The notes below the pieces were generated by a model that did no database searches, was not told the DNA's origin, and was given only the letters and a program-made list of their open reading frames with translations. Made by a program: the position numbers and the translations under genes. A stretch of 36,674 nucleotides of DNA from an uncultured Selenomonadaceae bacterium (GTDB lineage Bacteria; Bacillota; Negativicutes; Selenomonadales; Selenomonadaceae): positions 1 through 36,674 of the forward strand of contig CAJOMO010000031.1 of assembly GCA_905235685.1 (NCBI GenBank), given 5' to 3'. Below are positions 16,182 to 24,827 of the stretch, piece by piece. Numbering within the stretch: position 1 is the first letter of the stretch; each line of letters starts with the position of its first letter.

Positions 16182-16219
16182 AAAAAACCCCACTCTGAAA
16201 CCGGAGCGGGGTTTTTTTT
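16182..16219. terminator. Bidirectional rho-independent terminator
   Basis: AACCCC...CTC/GAG...GGGGTT forms a stem (16186-16213) flanked by six A on the left and eight T on the right. It can therefore end transcription from the island (plus) and from pckA (minus). Confidence 0.88.
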
Positions 16220-16249
16220 AGGGATTAGGGGTCAGTGGCTAGGGATTAG
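16219..16249. repeat. TAGGGATTAG-type short repeats
   Basis: AGGGATTAGGGG, a GTCAGTGG spacer and CTAGGGATTAG follow each other just after the terminator. The words resemble those in the inverted repeat at 9342-9390 and look like a dispersed intergenic element, possibly shorter remains of a longer repeat. Confidence 0.5.
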
Positions 16250-16255
16250 TAATTT

Positions 16256-17872
16256 TTAAAGTTGCGGACCGGCGGGAACAAGAGCCTTGCCTGCCGCGTT
16301 ATATTCGTACTTGTGGAAATTCTTAATGAAACGAGCCGCAAGGTCGTTAGCCTTTTTGTCCCACTCGGCAGGATCTGCATAAGTGTCGCGCGGGTCAAGA
16401 ATATTCGTGGCAACGCCTTCAAGTTCAGTCGGAATTTCAAGGTTGAAAATCGGCAGTTTCTTAGTCGGAGCAGATTTAATCGCGCCGCCCAAAATTGCGT
16501 CAATAATGCCGCGAGTGTCTTTAATCGAAATGCGCTTGCCGCTGCCATTCCAGCCGGTATTGACAAGATACGCCTTCGCGCCGCTGGCTTCCATGCGCTT
16601 TACAAGTTCTTCAGCGTATTTGGTCGGATGAAGTTCCAGGAACGCTTGACCGAAGCACGCGCTGAAAGTCGGTGTAGGCTCGGTAATTCCGCGCTCTGTA
16701 CCAGCCAATTTCGCAGTAAAGCCGCTAAGGAAATAATATTTAGTTTGTTCCGGAGTCAAAATTGAAACGGGCGGCAACACGCCAAAAGCGTCCGCGCTAA
16801 GGAAAATAACCGATTGAGCCGCCGGACCGTGGCTGTCGGGGCGAACGATATTTTTAATGTGGTAAATCGGATAGCTGACGCGCGTATTTTCGGTTACGCT
16901 CTTGTCTGCAAAATCAATCTTGCCGTCTTTGTCAACGGTAACGTTTTCGAGCAAAGCGTCGCGGCTGATTGCGTTGTAAATATCGGGCTCGGATTCTTTG
17001 TCAAGGTTAATGACTTTCGCGTAGCAGCCGCCTTCGAAATTGAAAACGCCGGTATCGTCCCAGCCGTGTTCGTCGTCGCCGATAAGTAAACGTTTCGGGT
17101 CAGTCGACAGCGTGGTTTTGCCCGTTCCGGAAAGTCCAAAGAAAATAGCGGTATTTTTGCCGTCCATATCGGTGTTGGCGGAGCAGTGCATAGCGGCAAT
17201 ACCTTTGAGCGGCAGGAAATAGTTCATCATACTGAACATGCCCTTTTTCATTTCGCCGCCGTACCAGGTGTTGATAATAACCTGCTCTTTGCTTGTGACG
17301 TTGAAGACAACCGCCGTCGTGGAATTTAAGCCGAGTTCCTTAAAGTTTTCTACTTTAGCCTTTGACGCATTGAAAACGACAAAATCCGGTTCTTGATCAA
17401 ATTCAGCCTGCGTTTTCGGGCGAATGAACATATTGGTGACGAAATGCGCCTGCCAGGCAACTTCCATGATAAAGCGAATCTTCATGCGAGTATCTTTGTG
17501 CGTGCCGCAGAATCCGTCAACAACGTACAATTTTTTATTTGAAAGTTCCTTGATAGCAAGTTCTTTTAAAGCCTTCCAGCTTTCAACGGAGCATTTTTTG
17601 TTGTCGTTTTTGTACTCGTCGGAAGTCCACCAAATTTCGCCAGGCGCGCCTTCTTTGGTAGTTTCGTCGTAAACGATAAATTTGTCCTTAGGGGAACGTC
17701 CGGTAAATTCGCCGGTCATAACGTTAATAGCGCCGAGTTCGGTTTCCTGCCCGACGTCAAAGCCGGTAAGCCCGGGTTTCGTTTCTTCGTTGAAAAGCAC
17801 TTCATAAGTCGGGTTGTAAAGGACTTCGGTTGTGCCGGTGATTCCGTATTTCGTCAAATCCATCATTGGCAT
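16256..17872 (-). CDS. pckA: Phosphoenolpyruvate carboxykinase (ATP)
   Basis: This 538-residue cytosolic enzyme interconverts oxaloacetate and PEP with ATP/ADP. In fermentative anaerobes it often runs toward oxaloacetate and succinate or propionate. The signature is complete: [26 protein letters not shown], the kinase-1a loop [11 protein letters not shown] (Lys252), the metal-binding [21 protein letters not shown] and [16 protein letters not shown] 17872 (MPMMDL) is selected because GGAGG lies 8 bases upstream; an earlier in-frame codon at 17887 would lie upstream of that site. Its own promoter lies just past the histidine kinase stop, and a bidirectional terminator follows. Confidence 0.97.
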   Translation of the reverse strand: MPMMDLTKYGITGTTEVLYNPTYEVLFNEETKPGLTGFDVGQETELGAINVMTGEFTGRSPKDKFIVYDETTKEGAPGEIWWTSDEYKNDNKKCSVESWKALKELAIKELSNKKLYVVDGFCGTHKDTRMKIRFIMEVAWQAHFVTNMFIRPKTQAEFDQEPDFVVFNASKAKVENFKELGLNSTTAVVFNVTSKEQVIINTWYGGEMKKGMFSMMNYFLPLKGIAAMHCSANTDMDGKNTAIFFGLSGTGKTTLSTDPKRLLIGDDEHGWDDTGVFNFEGGCYAKVINLDKESEPDIYNAISRDALLENVTVDKDGKIDFADKSVTENTRVSYPIYHIKNIVRPDSHGPAAQSVIFLSADAFGVLPPVSILTPEQTKYYFLSGFTAKLAGTERGITEPTPTFSACFGQAFLELHPTKYAEELVKRMEASGAKAYLVNTGWNGSGKRISIKDTRGIIDAILGGAIKSAPTKKLPIFNLEIPTELEGVATNILDPRDTYADPAEWDKKANDLAARFIKNFHKYEYNAAGKALVPAGPQL

Positions 17873-17903
17873 TGTATCAACCTCCAAATTTTTATTTACC
17901 GTG

Positions 17904-17932
17904 ATAATAGCCTATTTCTGCGCGAATGTCAA
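17904..17932 (-). promoter_or_regulatory. Promoter of pckA
   Basis: TTGACA (17927-17932), a 17-bp spacer and TATTAT (17904-17909) on the minus strand, 32 bp before the ATG. This is the best sigma-70 consensus in the window. It starts 7 bp after the histidine kinase stop codon, so pckA need not depend on read-through. Confidence 0.78.
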
Positions 17933-17938
17933 TTTGGG

Positions 17939-19993
17939 CTAGCGGCGATTTTCAGAAATATATTCTTCGATTGTCGAAATTAAATGCGCAATGTCAAAAG
18001 GTTTCGCCACGTGCGAATTCCCGCTCTCCATGCTCATGCGTTTATCTTCGTCGCGGGCGTTTGCAGACAAGGCAATTATCGGCAAAGTGTTGGTATCTTC
18101 GCGCCCCAACGCACGAATTGAGCGCGTTGCCTCATAGCCATTCATAACCGGCATTTGAATATCCATTAAAACCAAATCGTAATACCACATCGGGCGGCTC
18201 TTGATAATTTCAACGGCGTCTGAACCGTCCGGCACTGATTCAACCAAAAAACCCGCTTCAGTCAAAATCGCCTCCGCCAACATTCGATTGACTTCAATAT
18301 CTTCAACAAGCAAAATCCTACTCTCGCCCGAGTGTTTTGGAATTTCCGGCTCAATCGCCGTGCCGGATTTTTGAACGTGGTCAACCAATTTCAGCGGCAA
18401 ATCCACCGTGAAAGTCGAACCGACGTCTTTTTGGCTTTTAACGGAAATGGAGCCGCCCATTACATTTAAAAGTTTTTTCGTGATTGAAAGTCCCAGCCCC
18501 GTGCCGATATAACCCGTGCGCGTCGAAGTATGCTCCCGTTCGAACGCGTCATACATTTTCTTCATAAATTCTTCGGTCATACCAACGCCCGTATCCGTTA
18601 TCGAAAATTGATAGCGCGCATAGCCGGAATCCGAAGTCTGCTTGCGTCGCGCAGTAATTTTAATCGTACCTTGCGGCGGCGTGAATTTTACCGCGTTGCT
18701 AACCAAATTGCCCATTATCCGCCGAAACCGCAGCGCGTCAACATAAACTTCGCCGTCCGGCAAATCTAAATCTTCCTCAAGCTTGAGCTGTTTCTCATAC
18801 GCCATCGGACGAAACATATTCAGCACAATATCAATCTGCTCATTCAAATTGCACGGCTCAGATTTAATTTCAATGCGCCCGTAGTCAATGCGGCTCATTT
18901 CCAGCAAATCGTCAATCAGCGCTATCAAATGGTGATTCGCCTCGTCAACTTTTCTCAGATAAAGATTCAAGCGGTCGGGCTCTTGAATGTGGTGTTTTGC
19001 AAGTTCGGTAAAGCCCATAATCGCATTCATCGGCGTGCGAATGTCATGGGAAATATTAAACAGGAACGACGCCTTAATTTCGTTGGCGCGCTTTTCGCGT
19101 TCAAGTTCCATTTCCATATTCATCTTGGCGGCTAATTCGCGGCGAACCTGCGTGAAATGCTCGGTGACATCGCGGTAGCCCATAACCACGTGGCGCGTAA
19201 AATTTTCTTCCTCGACGCGCGCAATGAACATTTCGGTATACAAAATTTTATCGTCTTCACCGCGACACCGAAAAGTTATCGTATAACTCGGCTCAACTTT
19301 CAGCCGCTCGCGCACCCTGTCAACGCCGGTTTCTTTCAAATAAAGTTCCTTGTCTTCGGGCAAAACATACCGCTCAGCATAAGCCGGAATAATATCTCGC
19401 CAGCTGATTTTTTCGGTGTCAGTCAAACCCAACTCAGCCGTGATTGTGCGGAAATTTTCGTTTTTCAAACGGTATGGACGCATTGAGCCGGTATCCAAAT
19501 TCAAAAGATAAATCGACGAAAAGCCAATGCTCAAACCGGCAATAACTTTTTCACGCCGCAAATTTTCTTCCCGCTCCAAATGCATTTCCGTAATATCGCG
19601 AATAAAAACGTAATAGACATTGCCGAAATTTTTTGTTTTGGCAAAGCGCCCAAAATCATCGACCCAGCGAATGCTGCCGTCCTTGCGCCGAATCCGATAT
19701 TCAACATAATCAATATTTTTATCGTGCGTGGCAATTTGCTCGGCGATTGACGCTTGGACTTTCGCCAAATCGTCGGGGTGTACAATCCCATGAAAAGTGT
19801 AGCCCGTCAGCTCCTTAAATTCTTCGAGCGTTTCACAACCAAAAATATCCAGCAACACGTCATTTGCGTACAACAATTCTTCCTTGTCGTCGGCGCGGTA
19901 AATGAAAAATCCGCCCGGCATTTTGCCGGTAATATTTTCCAAAATCGGCAATTTTGAATCGGATTCTTCGCTCCGCATGAAAACTTCATTCAT
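17939..19993 (-). CDS. Soluble hybrid sensor histidine kinase with PAS and receiver domains
   Basis: The 684-residue protein has no signal peptide or membrane segment. A PAS domain (about 20-140; YRADDKEELLYANDVLLDIFG, YRIRRKDGSIRWVDDFGR, FIRDITE) is followed by a second PAS-like sensor region (about 155-285) and a short coiled coil. The HisKA domain has the phosphorylatable His316 in ISHDIRTPMNAIMGF. The ATPase domain has NLVSNAVKF, DTGVGM and GTGLGLSI. A C-terminal receiver has acidic residues in LVEDIEVNR and the acceptor Asp611 in LVLMDIQMPVMNG. The conserved receiver Lys is in HVAKPF. Such kinases respond to cytosolic cues; the ligand is unknown. No separate response regulator or HPt gene is adjacent. 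ATG 19993 is preceded by GGGTG. Confidence 0.92.
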   Translation of the reverse strand: MNEVFMRSEESDSKLPILENITGKMPGGFFIYRADDKEELLYANDVLLDIFGCETLEEFKELTGYTFHGIVHPDDLAKVQASIAEQIATHDKNIDYVEYRIRRKDGSIRWVDDFGRFAKTKNFGNVYYVFIRDITEMHLEREENLRREKVIAGLSIGFSSIYLLNLDTGSMRPYRLKNENFRTITAELGLTDTEKISWRDIIPAYAERYVLPEDKELYLKETGVDRVRERLKVEPSYTITFRCRGEDDKILYTEMFIARVEEENFTRHVVMGYRDVTEHFTQVRRELAAKMNMEMELEREKRANEIKASFLFNISHDIRTPMNAIMGFTELAKHHIQEPDRLNLYLRKVDEANHHLIALIDDLLEMSRIDYGRIEIKSEPCNLNEQIDIVLNMFRPMAYEKQLKLEEDLDLPDGEVYVDALRFRRIMGNLVSNAVKFTPPQGTIKITARRKQTSDSGYARYQFSITDTGVGMTEEFMKKMYDAFEREHTSTRTGYIGTGLGLSITKKLLNVMGGSISVKSQKDVGSTFTVDLPLKLVDHVQKSGTAIEPEIPKHSGESRILLVEDIEVNRMLAEAILTEAGFLVESVPDGSDAVEIIKSRPMWYYDLVLMDIQMPVMNGYEATRSIRALGREDTNTLPIIALSANARDEDKRMSMESGNSHVAKPFDIAHLISTIEEYISENRR

Positions 19994-20087
19994 CTGGTTA
20001 ACACCCTGTCTTTCTGCAATTTTCCCGCTAAATAATTTTTAAAATTCGACGCGATAAATTATAATCCTGTTGAGGAAGTGATTTTCG

Positions 20088-20636
20088 TTGTCAATCAAAA
20101 TATTTTTCCCGCTCGCCGTGATAATTTCGCTGTTAATCGTCGACAGTTTTTTGGTGAATGAATTGACGCTTGAGCAGGCTGATAAAAAATTTCCCGCGTT
20201 CTGCGCGAAAAACTTTGCGGGCGAAATTTTAACCGAGAGAATTTTTGTTGGGAAAATAACCGCGCTGTGCATTTGGGACACGAAAAATATTCAATGCGCC
20301 GATTTTCTGAAAAAACTTGACGCGCTGACTTTGCCGCCCAATGTTCAAATTATCGGTTTGGTCGGGGATAAAAATTTTTCCGCCGCTGAAATTATCGCAC
20401 AAAAAAATTCGCCGTCAATCCAGCAGATTTTAGCGAACGAAGATTTTTTACCGATATTGTCAAAAATTCGCGCAGTGCCAACCACAATTTTAATCGACGC
20501 GGACGGAAATTTAATCGGGCAACCGGTAACCGGCGCGGAAATAAATTTAGTGCGACTGGAAATTTCGCGCGCACTGGAAAAAAATTCGCCGCGCTCCGTT
20601 TCGCTGAGAAAAATTCACGCGGCGCTTTTCCGATAA
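20088..20636 (+). CDS. Membrane-anchored thioredoxin-fold protein lacking the first active-site Cys
   Basis: The start is TTG at 20088, with GAGGAAG about 8 bases upstream; no in-frame ATG is available nearby. The 182-residue product has one N-terminal membrane helix (about residues 5-24, no lipobox). A TlpA/AhpC-like thioredoxin fold follows, with the second half carrying the cis-Pro motif AVPTTILIDADGNLIG. The active-site strand reads CIWDTKNIQC. Aligned with FWATWCxxC, the first Cys is Asn67 and only Cys70 remains. It may be a monothiol or non-redox relative, possibly using Cys61 or Cys39. The role is unknown. Its last 22 bases overlap the convergent GHKL kinase gene. Confidence 0.7.
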   Translation: MSIKIFFPLAVIISLLIVDSFLVNELTLEQADKKFPAFCAKNFAGEILTERIFVGKITALCIWDTKNIQCADFLKKLDALTLPPNVQIIGLVGDKNFSAAEIIAQKNSPSIQQILANEDFLPILSKIRAVPTTILIDADGNLIGQPVTGAEINLVRLEISRALEKNSPRSVSLRKIHAALFR

Positions 20637-22024
20637 AGCATAACCGTCAGCCGGAAAATATTTTTTGAAATGTCAATGTCGATATCGCCCAAATATTTCT
20701 GCGCACAACGCCGAATATTCGTCAAGCCGATGCCGTGCAATTTTTTATCGGGCTTGGTCGTCGCCGGAATATCGCCGTTCCAATTCACCGCGCCGTCAAA
20801 AGTATTTTCAATTTCGATAAAATATAAACCGCCGCGTTCGTACGAGCGAATCTGAATTTCGCCGGTGGAATTTTCCAGCGCATTTGTCAAAGCGTTGTTC
20901 AAAATCACGCTGATATCGTAAATGTCAAAGCGTTCGACGCAATGAAAATCTGCGCGAAAATTGATTTTCAATTTTTGAGCGCGCTGACGGATTTGGTGCA
21001 AAATTATATCGGTAATGGCGTTGCCGGTTTTGTCGGAAAAATTGAGCCGTTCAACCGTCGCCGTCATTTGCCGCAAATATTTTTCGAGTTCAGAATCGCC
21101 GCGAATGTAAGCCGCGATATTTTCAATGTGGTTTCGCAAATCGTGTTTGAGCCCGCGAATATCCGCGTAAATATCCGACAGCTCTTGAACTTGCCGGTGA
21201 ACTTCGACAACCCGATTTTCCAACAGCAAACGTTTCTGCTCTTCGTCCTTGTATTGAATTAAATTTTGGAACAGCATAACCGACGAAATGATTATTCCCA
21301 AGAGTAGCAGGCTGACAACCGGCAACAGCAAAATCGTTGCGGGCGCGCGCTCGTAAATCAGCATAAACGCGCTGTTGTCCGCCGAAAACGCCATCAGCCG
21401 CAACGTCAAATCGATTAGCAAAACCGTCGCGCAGGGCAAGATTAAAAATAAGCTGTCTTGAAATTTCAATTCGCAATCGCGCCGGAAACTTTTGCTTATC
21501 ATTCGCAGATAAAATATTAAAATTCCGATTTGAACCGCCCGACAAAACGCTATCACCAGGAAAATCGCCGCGCGGTTTACTATTTCCATTGCGAAAATTA
21601 TTTTGTCGACCGGCGCTAAATTCATTTCGACAGCGCTGTTTAAAGCCCACGCCCAAATTGGACTCCAGACGCTGAAAATTGCGTGCGACAGCGGGCTTGC
21701 TATGAAGCGTAAAATTTCCCAGCCCGCCACGAAACTTGCCGCCACGAATATTTGACGCGGTTTGTCCTGCGCGAAAAATTTTCTCTGCAACAAAATTATC
21801 AGCGCGAAATATGGCAGGACGTTGATAAACCTGTCGTGCGGCGAAAGTTGCGTTGTCATTTCCGATAAAAACATTTGCCCTGCCGCGTAAATCGCCGCCC
21901 AAATCAGCATTGCGCGTTTTCTGTCGTCAAATGTTCCTGTTAAAAATTTTTCTGTGTATGAAAACGAAATTGCCCCGCAAATCAAATGCACCGCCGCGTC
22001 AAGCAGGTATAACTCTTCAAACAT
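20615..22024 (-). CDS. GHKL sensor histidine kinase (AgrC/LytS-like), membrane-bound
   Basis: The N-terminal half (about residues 1-255) is a chain of six to eight hydrophobic helices. A coiled linker (YKDEEQKRLLLENRVVEVHRQV) then leads to a DHp-like helix with the likely phospho-acceptor His in GLKHDLRNHIENI. The ATPase domain follows, with ISVILNNALTNALENS (N box) and KLHGIGLTNIRRC. This is the GHKL arrangement of kinases that signal to LytTR regulators, often sensing peptides. No peptide precursor or AgrB-like processing gene is seen nearby. ATG 22024 lies inside the end of the regulator gene (8-base overlap), so the pair is coupled; a GTG at 22033 is an alternative start. Confidence 0.88.
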   Translation of the reverse strand: MFEELYLLDAAVHLICGAISFSYTEKFLTGTFDDRKRAMLIWAAIYAAGQMFLSEMTTQLSPHDRFINVLPYFALIILLQRKFFAQDKPRQIFVAASFVAGWEILRFIASPLSHAIFSVWSPIWAWALNSAVEMNLAPVDKIIFAMEIVNRAAIFLVIAFCRAVQIGILIFYLRMISKSFRRDCELKFQDSLFLILPCATVLLIDLTLRLMAFSADNSAFMLIYERAPATILLLPVVSLLLLGIIISSVMLFQNLIQYKDEEQKRLLLENRVVEVHRQVQELSDIYADIRGLKHDLRNHIENIAAYIRGDSELEKYLRQMTATVERLNFSDKTGNAITDIILHQIRQRAQKLKINFRADFHCVERFDIYDISVILNNALTNALENSTGEIQIRSYERGGLYFIEIENTFDGAVNWNGDIPATTKPDKKLHGIGLTNIRRCAQKYLGDIDIDISKNIFRLTVMLYRKSAA

Positions 22025-22727
22025 TGACAGCACCGCCGCTCTTCGCGTACCGCAGATAATTTTTCACAAACGCGGGATACTTTTTACCGGCGATTAAAAT
22101 ATTTTCGCCATTTGTGAGTTGAATCGTATCGTTGGTGTAAGCAGAAATTTTTTCGAGATTGGCGAGGTAACAGCGATGACAGCGGAAAAAATAATCGGCA
22201 AGGGCAATTTCGAGCGCGTCCATTTTGGCGGCGGCTGAGTAATTGCCGGTCGTCGTGTGGAGTATAACTTTTTTGTCAGCGCTCTCAATGAAAAAAATAT
22301 TGCGCAGGAAAAATTTTTTGGTGACGCCGTCGACTTTCAAGAGCAAATATTTTTCGGCTTGAGTTTCGGCGTTTTCAATTTCAGCACAAGCTTTGTCGAG
22401 GATTTGAGCAAATTTTTTGGTGTCAATGGGCTTGAGCAGGTAATGAAAAGCGTTGACGTCGAACGCCTCGGACATAAATTCGCTGTAGCCGGTGACGAAG
22501 ATTAGGATACTTTTTGTCTGGCGTTCGCGCAGAGTTTTGGCAATTTCGATGCCGCCGACGCCCTTTATATCCAGAAAAAATATATCAAAATTCTCTTTGG
22601 CGTCAAGCAGGGTATCTTTGGAGGTGAAGGTAAAAATTTTGGCGTTGGGTTTTTGTTGGCGAATAAGTTGCAAAATATCATTGCAAGCGTGGCGGTTGTT
22701 GTCGCAAATGGCGATATTAATTTCCAT
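22017..22727 (-). CDS. LytTR-family response regulator
   Basis: This 236-residue regulator has a receiver domain (acidic Asp9 region, acceptor Asp53 in IFFLDIKG, the Thr in FVTGYSE, and Lys in LLKPID). A LytTR DNA-binding domain follows (about 135-230; FLRNIFFIESADKKVILHT, FFRCHRCYLANLEKI, GKKYPAFVKNY). It would bind promoter DNA when phosphorylated by the overlapping GHKL kinase. ATG 22727 is chosen because GGGAGAGGG lies just upstream and MEINIAICDN is a normal receiver start; 17 in-frame codons further upstream are non-homologous. The targets are not evident. Confidence 0.92.
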   Translation of the reverse strand: MEINIAICDNNRHACNDILQLIRQQKPNAKIFTFTSKDTLLDAKENFDIFFLDIKGVGGIEIAKTLRERQTKSILIFVTGYSEFMSEAFDVNAFHYLLKPIDTKKFAQILDKACAEIENAETQAEKYLLLKVDGVTKKFFLRNIFFIESADKKVILHTTTGNYSAAAKMDALEIALADYFFRCHRCYLANLEKISAYTNDTIQLTNGENILIAGKKYPAFVKNYLRYAKSGGAVNV

Positions 22728-22749
22728 AGCCCTCTCCCAAATAAACCAA

Positions 22750-22776
22750 AAATAAAGCCGCCCAAGGACGGGCGGC
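22750..22776 (-). terminator. Terminator after the dnaX-ybaB transcript
   Basis: On the minus strand GCCGCCC-GTCCTT-GGGCGGC (22757-22776) forms a perfect 7-bp GC stem followed by TTTATTTTT. It lies between ybaB and the LytTR regulator and should end the upstream message. Confidence 0.85.
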
Positions 22777-22797
22777 AATGCGGCGCGCTTTTCTTTG

Positions 22798-22826
22798 CAA
22801 CTTTCTTTTACTATAAAAGAAAGTTG
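22798..22826. repeat. Perfect 13-bp inverted repeat
   Basis: CAACTTTCTTTTA-CTA-TAAAAGAAAGTTG forms a 13-bp stem with a 3-base loop, ending 10 bp before the ybaB stop codon. It stands next to a separate GC-rich terminator, so it may be a second RNA hairpin or a protein-binding palindrome. Confidence 0.8.
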
Positions 22827-22835
22827 ATTAAACGC

Positions 22836-23225
22836 TTATTTTTTAGTACCGCCGCCGAGCAAATTACCGAGCATGTTAGCCATATCACCGAGCCCATTAG
22901 CGCCGCCGAGTCCGCCGAGCGCGTTTCCGGCAAACGCCGCCATATTCGCATTGATTTTCTTATCCATCTCAGCATTGGCTTGATTAACCGCGCTGACAAC
23001 CAAATCTTCAATCGCCGAAACGTCGCCTTCGTCAACAAGTTCTTTCGCGATTTTAATTTCCTTGACTTGCTTTTCGCCGTCAACGGTAGCCGTGACCATT
23101 CCGCCGCCCACCGTTGCTGACGCTGTTTCCTGCTTGAGTTTCTGCTTATTCGCCTCAAAACTCTGCTGCAACATTTGCGCCTGTTTCATAATTTCGCCGA
23201 GATTAAATCCAGCATTTTGTGCCAT
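22836..23225 (-). CDS. YbaB/EbfC nucleoid-associated protein
   Basis: This 129-residue small DNA-binding protein has a helical N-terminus (GEIMKQAQMLQQSFEANKQKL), the central beta segment ASATVGGGMVTATVDGEKQVKEIKI, and the VVSAVNQANAEMD helix typical of YbaB. The C-terminal tail is Gly/Asn/Met-rich (about 95-129) and probably disordered. It starts 26 bp after dnaX with GAGGAG before the ATG, the usual dnaX-ybaB order. The recR gene that commonly follows is absent here; a terminator comes instead. Confidence 0.93.
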   Translation of the reverse strand: MAQNAGFNLGEIMKQAQMLQQSFEANKQKLKQETASATVGGGMVTATVDGEKQVKEIKIAKELVDEGDVSAIEDLVVSAVNQANAEMDKKINANMAAFAGNALGGLGGANGLGDMANMLGNLLGGGTKK

Positions 23226-23251
23226 TTCAAATTACTCCTCGCTATAAAAAT

Positions 23252-24754
23252 TTATTCAAAATTATCAGCGCCGAAAGTTTTCATAGCCGTATCTACAAAT
23301 GTTCGGTGCTGTGCTTTGATTCTGTCAAGATTCGGATTGGGCAAATTGGTATCAACCGCGGTTTCGATTTTCACAGGATGCCCCAATTTCTGCGCGATAA
23401 AATTTTCAAGTTCAGTTTTATGGACGCTGTTAAATTCCTCTTCAGTACCAACTGATTGAAATTTGAGCTTGATAATTCCGTCTGAAAATCTATCGAAATT
23501 CGCGACTTTCATTGACATAGCCAAAGTTCGCCTGGTTTGCCCCAACTCTGAGACAATACTCAAAAAAAATTTTTTATCTGCGTCGAAATTGCCGGTGAAA
23601 ACTTTAGCCGTTTCAATTTTTTCAATCGGCGGCGTGATTGTTTCAGTTGCAGGAACTTCAATTTTTGGCGGCGGCGCAGGTTTAGGTTGTGCGATTGGCT
23701 GAGCGACTGTTGCTGAGATTATTTTTGGCGCGGCTAATTTCATCAGTGTCATTTCCAAAATAATATCCGGCACGCCCGAACCTTGCATTTCCAAAATCGC
23801 TTTTCGTACGGCGTCCACAAAATTATCTAAATCCGAAATATCCCCGCGCAAATTTTCAAATTCGATGTCCCTAAGCCGCGTGATTAAAGCTTCGGCGATA
23901 GAAATTGACGACAAACCCGAACGGAACGCGTGATTAATCGCCCGCCCGACTTCTGCGCGATTTTGCGATTGAACGGCGGAAATAATTTCGTCCAAATCGG
24001 CGTCTGAAACTAAGCCGAGCGTTTCATTGACGTCCGCCAGCGTAATTTTTTTGTCAGCCATAGCATAACATTGGTCAAGGTACGTCAAGGCGTCGCGCAT
24101 TGAGCCTTCAGCCAGCCGCGCAATTTTTTTCGCCGCGTCATTTTCCAATTCTATCGCCAGTATTTTCGCCATATCCTGTAAATGAGCTGCAATGGTTTCT
24201 TGCGGTATCAGCCGGAAATTTAAAACTTGACAGCGCGAGCGGATTGTCATTGGCACTTTGTTAATTTCGGTTGTTGCCAAAAAAAATGCTACGTTCGGCG
24301 GCGGTTCTTCGATTAATTTTAAAATTGAATTTATCGCCTCGTTGGACAGCATATGAACTTCGTCGATTATGAAAGTTTTGACGCGCGATTGCAAAGGCGC
24401 CATGTAAGCCGTGGATAAAAGCCGCGCCACGTCGTCGACTGAACGATTTGACGCCGCGTCGAACTCGACATTATCCGGCGAAGAATCGATTGACTTGCAA
24501 GAGGCGCATTCGTTGCAGGGAATATCTTTTGCCGCTGAAACTTTACCGGCTAAAACTTTTTCGCAATTCATAGCCTTAGCCAAAAGTCGCGCAGTTGAAG
24601 TTTTGCCCGTGCCGCGCGTTCCAACCAAAAGGTAAGCGTGCGAAAGTCTTTTGCTGATAACGGCGCGCGTCAATGCGTTTGAAATGTGTTCCTGCCCGAT
24701 AAGCTGAGCAAAATTTTTCGGACGCCCGCGCGTGTAAAGTGCCTCATATGCCAC
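23252..24754 (-). CDS. dnaX: DNA polymerase III gamma/tau subunit
   Basis: This roughly 500-residue clamp-loader ATPase has VAYEALYTRGRPKNFAQLIG at its start, Walker A GTRGTGKTS, a four-cysteine zinc module (C..C..C..C in NCEKVL...IPCNECASC), Walker B DEVHML, and the SRC motif in IRSRCQVLNF. A Pro-rich linker (about 375-400) leads to a tau-like C-terminal domain. GTG 24754 is preferred over an in-frame start at 24841, because it aligns with the conserved MAYxALYRxxRP start of the family and has GAGG 10 bases upstream. A promoter precedes it. I saw no obvious slippery site for a shorter gamma product. Confidence 0.95.
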   Translation of the reverse strand: MAYEALYTRGRPKNFAQLIGQEHISNALTRAVISKRLSHAYLLVGTRGTGKTSTARLLAKAMNCEKVLAGKVSAAKDIPCNECASCKSIDSSPDNVEFDAASNRSVDDVARLLSTAYMAPLQSRVKTFIIDEVHMLSNEAINSILKLIEEPPPNVAFFLATTEINKVPMTIRSRCQVLNFRLIPQETIAAHLQDMAKILAIELENDAAKKIARLAEGSMRDALTYLDQCYAMADKKITLADVNETLGLVSDADLDEIISAVQSQNRAEVGRAINHAFRSGLSSISIAEALITRLRDIEFENLRGDISDLDNFVDAVRKAILEMQGSGVPDIILEMTLMKLAAPKIISATVAQPIAQPKPAPPPKIEVPATETITPPIEKIETAKVFTGNFDADKKFFLSIVSELGQTRRTLAMSMKVANFDRFSDGIIKLKFQSVGTEEEFNSVHKTELENFIAQKLGHPVKIETAVDTNLPNPNLDRIKAQHRTFVDTAMKTFGADNFE

Positions 24755-24791
24755 GCCAAAATTACCTCGATTCAAAATATTTTCGCCGATA

Positions 24792-24820
24792 ATTTTAACA
24801 GCCTTGCCAATTTTTATCAA
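24792..24820 (-). promoter_or_regulatory. Promoter of dnaX-ybaB
   Basis: TTGATA (24815-24820), a 17-bp spacer and TAAAAT (24792-24797) on the minus strand, in the 73-bp gap after the radical SAM gene. Confidence 0.6.
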
Positions 24821-24827
24821 GAATTTT

